Below, piece after piece: positions 58,624 through 64,000 of a stretch of DNA of 64,000 bases. Location of the stretch: positions 62,001 to 126,000 of the forward strand of contig NW_027133892.1 of the NCBI RefSeq assembly GCF_037392515.1. The letters are read 5' to 3'. Position 1 is the first letter of the stretch. Each line of letters opens with the position of its first letter. This stretch comes from Haliotis asinina. Its lineage: Eukaryota > Mollusca > Gastropoda > Lepetellida > Haliotidae. A program made the position numbers and the translations under genes. The notes beneath the pieces were generated by a model. That model was given only the letters and a program-made list of their open reading frames with translations, did no database searches and was not told the origin of the DNA.

Positions 58624-58719
58624 GTATGGAATTTATTTTGTTTGATAGTCTTGTGTTTTGTTGTTACATATGTATAGTCAGTCAGCAGTTGTAATGTGCT
58701 GGCTTCTCATGATGGCATT

Positions 58720-58800
58720 TCTGTCTGGTCCATACTTGATTATCTACAAAGTACCATCATATGTAGCTTGAGTTTAGCTGGGTGCAGCGTAGAACAAGTC
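58720..58800 (+). mobile_element. Degraded SINE fragment (CTCA-tail family)
   Basis: CTGTCTGGTCCATACTTGATTA and GAGTTTAGCTGGGTGCAGCG are recognisable as the tail-proximal part, heavily diverged; it abuts the tRNA-derived SINE. Confidence 0.5.
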
Positions 58801-58802
58801 AA

Positions 58803-58943
58803 AGTGAGTGAGTATGGTTTTACGCCGCCTTCAGCAATATTCCAATAATATCACGGAAATGGGCTTCAGACACTGTACCCATGTGAGGAATGGAACCCGG
58901 GTCTTCAGTGTGACGAACCATTGGGCTACCCCACCGCCCCCAA
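58803..58943 (-). mobile_element. tRNA-derived SINE
   Basis: Reverse-complemented: GGTGGGGTAGCCCAATGG (A-box-like), then GACCCGGGTTCCATTCC (B-box-like, consensus GGTTCGANTCC with one change), then CACATGGGTACAGTGTC, then TATTGCTGAAGGCGGCG and TAAAACCATACTCACTCACT. This is the layout of a pol III SINE: a tRNA-like head, a short body and a simple-repeat tail. The last 30 or so bases match the tail of the more abundant CTCA-tail family. Confidence 0.85.
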
Positions 58944-59491
58944 CAGTGAAGGAATCGTGAGGGCAAATAATCTGTCTAAAAATCTATAAAGCAACTTGTA
59001 CTGACACCTGTCAAACATCACTCTCACTTTGAACTGAACAATTTTACAAATTTAGTGTAAACAGAATATTTTAGACAGTAGAGAATGTTTTTAAACAATC
59101 TGCAGTCAATGTAGCCGAAATGTTTCATGAAAATGTCCACACGTTACAGTGCACAAAGGGCATTGATTGTTTTCCTTGTGTATCAAATAATGCTTTCCTT
59201 AAGTTTTAAGCAAAATATTTGACCACATTTTGAATATTTGAATTGTATTGAATTGTGTGTGATGTCACTGAGATTACTGATGGCATTTCCACTCAGGGGG
59301 TTAAAGTAAAAGCATTGTCCCCCTGAGTCCAGCTTAGATCTACATGATATATGTAACTTGAACAACCTTTCTAATTACTCGTTAACAGTAAAACTGTTTT
59401 TTTTTTAAAAAAAAAAAAATATATCGCATAGCTCTGCACACAAGCAGCTTGGGTCAAAGTAATGAAGTTAATCCTATTGGGAATCATGTAG
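58944..59491. other. Intergenic with A/T homopolymer tract
   Basis: No gene. A T-run followed immediately by an A-run (59397-59420) forms a short palindromic homopolymer. Confidence 0.5.
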
Positions 59492-59771
59492 GAGTGAGTG
59501 GGTTTAGTTTTATGCAGCAGTTAGCAATATTCCAGCGGCGGTATGTAAATAATCGTGTCTAGACCAGGCAATCCAGTGATCAGCATCACGAGCATCGATC
59601 TGCGCAAGTGGGTAATGAACTTTGAAATGAATATGTGCATACGTGCGAGCGTGCGTGCCGCATGTGTCAACCAAGTCAGTGAACTTGACCACCCGTTAGT
59701 CGCCTCTTACCACAAGCATAGTCGCCTTTTATGGCAAGCTGAAGACCTACTCCACCGGGACCTTGACGGGT
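59492..59771 (-). mobile_element. SINE (CTCA-tail family), near full length with internal insertion
   Basis: Plus strand runs from GAGTGAGTGGGTTTAGTTTTA through AGACCAGGCAATCCAGTG and GTGTCAACCAAGTCAGTG to ACCGGGACCTTGACGGGT. About 40 bases with a GTGCATACGTGCGAGCGTGC stretch are inserted between the CGCAAGTGGG and CATGTGTCAACC blocks. Confidence 0.85.
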
Positions 59772-59796
59772 TGAATAATGCACGAACCAGCATGAG

Positions 59797-59935
59797 TGAT
59801 TGAGTTGGGCTTTACCGCTTTTGATATTCCACTAACATCACGGCGAAGGGCACTGGAGATGGGCTTCGTACAATGTACCCATGTGGGAATCGAACCAGCC
59901 GCGTGATGAGCGACCGCTTTGACCACTTTGACACT
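59797..59935 (-). mobile_element. tRNA-derived SINE, second good copy
   Basis: Reverse-complemented: GTGGTCAAAGCGG (A-box region), CTGGTTCGATTCCCACATG (an exact B box), then GGCGTAAAAC-like tail changed to GCGGTAAAGCCC and an AACTCAATCACTCA end. It stands about 25 bases from the previous SINE in the same orientation, so the two may have inserted in tandem at each other's tails. Confidence 0.8.
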
Positions 59936-60369
59936 TTCAACGCCACCGAACCTTGAAGGCAGCGGAACTATTGGGGGCAGAAGAACAAGGCTAAATTAGT
60001 ATAACAAAACATACGATTCTATTTAAATTGAAGCCCAAGCGAGATGAGAGGAAATATTAAATTGCTTCGTTTAGGTTACTAGCATTGCAGGAATAGGAAA
60101 TAACGCGATTCAAGGTCTTGCGAGTCAAAGCTTGCTGGCAGCATGCCAATGGACACTCTACACTCTACGTACATGGGGCGTGGTTCACGGTGGTCGGAAT
60201 TGATTGAACATGATTCACTATCATATACAACCCTGTGCCTATTTCAAATGACCTTGAAATTCATCATTAAAATCTTTTTCTACAAAATTAAACCTTTCGA
60301 CTGATAGAATATTTAGCTACATACATCGAAACATATCGGTTAATATTGTTTCCTTTCAAAACTTCTTGC

Positions 60370-60497
60370 GCATATCGATGCTCATGTTGTTGATCACTGG
60401 ATTGTCTGGTCCAGACTCGATTATTTACAGACCGCCACCATACAGCTGGAATATTGCTTAGTGCGGCGTAAAACTAAACTCACTCACTCGCTCATTC
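60370..60497 (+). mobile_element. SINE (CTCA-tail family), tail half
   Basis: ATCGATGCTCATGTTGTTG, CACTGGATTGTCTGGTCC, GACTCGATTATTTACAGACC, ATATTGCTTAGTGCGGCG and CTCACTCACTCGCTCATTC. This is one of the least diverged tails in the window and likely among the youngest copies. Confidence 0.9.
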
Positions 60498-63400
60498 AAA
60501 ACTTCTAAATAATCAAGAACGTACACCAATTCATAGATCCTTTATAGATGGTGATTTGAAATCAGGGTGAAATACTGGGCGAGTGAGTGTGACTAAGTTT
60601 CATGTGTCATGAATTTCTTATTCATGAATTTAATATACGCTGTTTAACTTACATCTAGTTACTTTGTACTTTATTTTAACCATTGTTTAATTTTCTTTGG
60701 CTTAAAATATTTCATGTAAGCTCAATAAACTTTCTAAAATTTGTCAGATTGAAAACACAGGCGCTGCAGTGGTATGGAAGAATGTGGATTCGAAAGTTTA
60801 AAAAGCCTTCCAAACCAGAGTATATAAATGGGGAGAGTACAGTCCTAGCATGTCGCGTCAGTTCCAGCCACGTGCATTGCGTGTGACACCGTCGCTCCCA
60901 CTCACGGGGAACGAGCAGCCTATGACGAAGCGGCATTAGCCAGGCTGAAACACTTGGACAGACTGTAGATACACACCTCAAGGTGTTTGGTTCTGATCCC
61001 AATATTGTATGGAAACTTTGGGAAATGCGTAAATTTACTCGTCAGGCCTGGAACTAACATAGCCAAGAAATCCCATGCAATTATATAATACGTGGCAATT
61101 CTAGATTACTGCTTTTTCTGAAAACGAAGAGTCTCTTGGCTCTTTTTTTATTAAGTACATTATTGAAATTTTAGATACCAGTTTGTCTGTGACAAAGTGA
61201 ACGTCCTGTTCCCATTTTCATTTAATTTCAGCATAAGGCGCTAGTAAGAGGGTGGGTGATTTCAAACAGTCGATGGGTGCGTCACTAAATAAGGAACAAC
61301 TGAAAAAATATTCAGCTCGTTAATACTAGATAGAAAAATATTATTATTTGAATATTAATATTATTATCTAAAAATATCCAGATAATTTCAAACGTACAGA
61401 ATATTAATTACAAGACAAACATAAATAAAGGAAATTTTCCTGAATATACCTTACTCGATTGACAGCCGAATGCGTTTTATATTAGGAACCGTATAAATTG
61501 TACAATTATCGCAAACCGATTTAAATATTCGTACTACTGATATTTTATAAGTACCTGACTTTAATTTTGTATATTTGTATCTTCAAATATCCGCGCGACG
61601 ACAAATGAAATATTAATTCTGAAAAAAAATAATCGAAAACGTTTGTCGTAAACAAATAATATTTTCGATGTCATGACAGGTATTACTGAAATGGCACTAT
61701 TATGTTTATTTAAGCATGTCATGTCATGAAGATAGCAGAATAAAATACATGATTTCTAAATTTTCTTGAGTGCAAATTTCAAGTGTTCCGGTTCATTAAT
61801 GTTTGCACAAACCCGCTAAAAGCCCGTGTTAGATTGTGTTACAGGTACGAAAAACAAACAGGTTGCGCTTCCAACTCCTACTTAAAATGTAGCTTTTTTT
61901 GGTCAGAAGAAAGTTTACAGAACTCTTCTGTGTACGACCTCGCGAAGGAGGGAGAATTTCTCATTCTACAAGTGTTTCATGTTTCATTTTCCATTTAGTA
62001 TGACGAGAGACAGACGAAAATTAAGATCGTGAAATCTAACTTGTTTTCTAGTAAGTGCAAAGGTCACCGGATGTGATGTCACAGACAGGGATTGCCTGAA
62101 GAAATTCATTCCCCATTGAATATTAACAGAAAAGTTGGAGATATTTCGTCTGATAAACCCAAATTTAGCACAAATAACTGTTTAAAATGATTAATCAGAG
62201 CTCATAGAAATTTCTTGGTGTACTTTTGATTATGCAAATCGCACATAGCCGAACCAGTTTGACCTTGTATGCTCCCGTGACCCGGAAACAGTACTCAATC
62301 AACACTGCAGATGCAAGTTTTTCAGTATTTTTTATTTGAATTTTTGTTCATATAAGGTACATTACTTTATTGTCCACTGAATATAAAGATAGCAAAGATA
62401 TAATTGTGATGCATGTTGATCCCAGCTTGTTCTTTTTTTCACATGGTCCGACATAAAAACGTTTACAAACACCATTCTCAACAACAGGTGCGCGGATATA
62501 GGCGTGGCATTTGTGTTTCAAATTAACATTCATGCTTTTCTTTTTGTGACGATGTAGTGTAGTAGCAATTGCGGTATGCTTGTTTTATAAACTAATATAT
62601 ATTTTCAGTTATAGTTTCACATGAAATCAAGGATGATTTGATAAATATTGCGTTCATATTAATAAAAATTATATGTCTCATTTCAGAAGAAGTGGAATTA
62701 CATTCATAATTTTATGCAATAAATTAACGTTCTTGTTGAATAATTATGATAGATTTGTCAATGCTTTATGTTTCATAACTGTTTACAACTTTAAATCTTT
62801 TCATATATTTTCATATGTTAATTCATATTAATAATATGGCAATTATTTACCTAGCAGATAGACATGGGCAAAGACACGCAGAATCAGTCAATGCAACGTG
62901 TAAATAACCAAATTTTAATTAATGTCTTCCAGTAGCAAAACTGACAATTTGACACCATTCTTTAATACAACTACATGTATGCCAAATTTTGTGTATTTTA
63001 TTTCTTTGTAATATCGTGCCAAAACGTACATCAAATACAAATGGGTGATGAGCTATTTTTGTTTTCAACAGTACCCCTTTGTTAGCTTAATTATTTTGAA
63101 TCACACATGACTAATGTCATTTATGTTGTTGCAGTAACAGGATATTTATAAGAAAATGTTATCATTTGATAAAAATAATCCATATAATAAGTTATATTTT
63201 CTCTGGTGAAAGTAAACAGACTTCATATTCTGTAAAATATGAATTATTCTACCTCCTTGTCTTTTCCTGGGTTTGGGAGCAATATCACAATATGAAATGA
63301 GTCTGTTGAACTTTCAAGGATTGTTTCTGTTTGCTCAAGTGTCTGATGACGATATACTCCATTTATTTAGTGTTCAATAGCCTAAACCATCATAAAAGAA

Positions 63401-63789
63401 GAAACACTCTTCTTTCAGTAACAAAATGCCAAGGACTGAGCAGTCTTTCGTTTAAGATCTGGAAGCATTTGAAATATATGTCTTTGCCATATACAAATTG
63501 AAATCTTAATGAAATTACTCCAAACTGGACAACAAAAACCACTCCCTGCAGAGCTCAGTATTAGGAAAAAGAAATCTATTTGTCCCTGGTGCCTACTTAC
63601 ATGATAACCTTGATGCCACAGACTAACACAGGCTGCACCTCCTGCTCAACAATTAATTATGTCACTTGTAGTTTTGATATTCTATATTCAAAACATCACT
63701 AGATCTACAACAAAATTATTCTCGGTCTGGTATGATAATTTCATATTACTTCATGAAATTTCATCACAAGACAAAAATAAGTCCGTCTC
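60498..63789. other. AT-rich stretch without a supported gene
   Basis: Over 3 kb, including ATTATTATT-type AT-rich runs (61320-61380). Frames such as 60712-61002 (-) and 61783-61998 (+) have no motif or splice support. If the exon at 63790 is real, the part just left of it would be 3' untranslated sequence of that minus-strand gene. Confidence 0.45.
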
Positions 63790-63855
63790 TCAATCACTGT
63801 CAGTGTAATCACTGCTCCAAGAGTTTGGATCATCAGTCTGTTTCCCAGGTGAAGT
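63790..63855 (-). CDS. Possible terminal exon of a minus-strand gene beyond the window
   Basis: Reading leftward from an acceptor (TTACTGTTAAAACAG just right of 63855), the exon encodes TSPGKQTDDPNSW then SSDYTDSD and a TGA at 63792-63790, 22 codons in phase 0 including the stop. An acidic Ser/Asp/Tyr-rich C-terminus is common in host proteins, and the acceptor has a reasonable T-rich tract. No upstream exon is in the window, so it is unconfirmed. Confidence 0.3.
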   Translation of the reverse strand, partial: TSPGKQTDDPNSWSSDYTDSD

Positions 63856-64000
63856 CTGTTTTAACAGTAAAATATGAACACAAACAAGTAGGTACTGTGC
63901 AAGTAGGTAAAAAGTATGGCCATAAACATGAGGTACATTTTGCAGTTCAGGTTGCACTAGTGCAATATCTAAAAGCTGTATGGAGCCACGGACTGTGCCA

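Noticed and set aside
58803-59935. tRNA-like A and B boxes suggesting tRNA genes
   Set aside because: Cloverleaf stems and an acceptor end are absent, and the boxes are followed by the common SINE body and CTCA tail.

Overview
This is eukaryotic nuclear DNA, AT-rich and dominated by repeats. Splice-site-flanked exon fragments, a satellite array, non-LTR retrotransposon remains and more than a dozen SINE copies all point to an animal. The commonest SINE ends in a (CTCA)n-type tail. Its body, running from an ACCCGTGAAGG head through a CACTGGATTGTCTGG core to a GCGGCGTAAAAC tail, is one I associate from memory with marine gastropods, especially abalone (Haliotis) and other vetigastropods. That placement is inference. 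I see no bacterial operon, CRISPR array, rRNA gene or genuine tRNA gene, and no complete host gene.

Layout. (1) 1-4064: a SINE is split by a 2.9-kb hAT-type DNA transposon that has 13-bp terminal inverted repeats, a 5-bp target duplication and a broken transposase read on the minus strand. (2) 4230-10105, 12210-14905 and 37945-43725: three mosaic copies of an unclassified dispersed repeat. The third is inverted and carries a nested SAM-domain pseudogene and a mariner-like MITE. (3) 10111-19000: SINE fragments. (4) 20317-21965: a decayed L1/Tx1-like LINE. (5) 26425-31304: gene fragments, namely a MADF-like exon (+), a Crypton/DUF3504-type tyrosine recombinase pseudogene with introns (-), and two phase-matched exons of unknown function (-). 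(6) 34283-36258: a 208-bp satellite with a four-monomer higher-order period. (7) 44118-45326: a second, internally deleted hAT element with a perfect 5-bp target duplication. (8) 50546-54208: a tRNA-derived SINE, a third hAT-like MITE, a hairpin, a G-rich minisatellite and a probable LTR with primer-binding site. (9) 54598-60497: more SINEs of two families that share one 3' tail. (10) The right end: sparse sequence, with a possible terminal exon of a minus-strand gene that would extend past the window.

The most system-like content is the hAT group. One longer element with a degenerate transposase and two shorter relatives begin CAGGG. Elements 1 and 2 share repeated ACTTGCC(C) subterminal motifs and 5-bp target duplications, and element 3 has one weaker form of the motif. 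This fits one transposase lineage and its non-autonomous derivatives. Nothing here supports a defence, biosynthetic or regulatory system.
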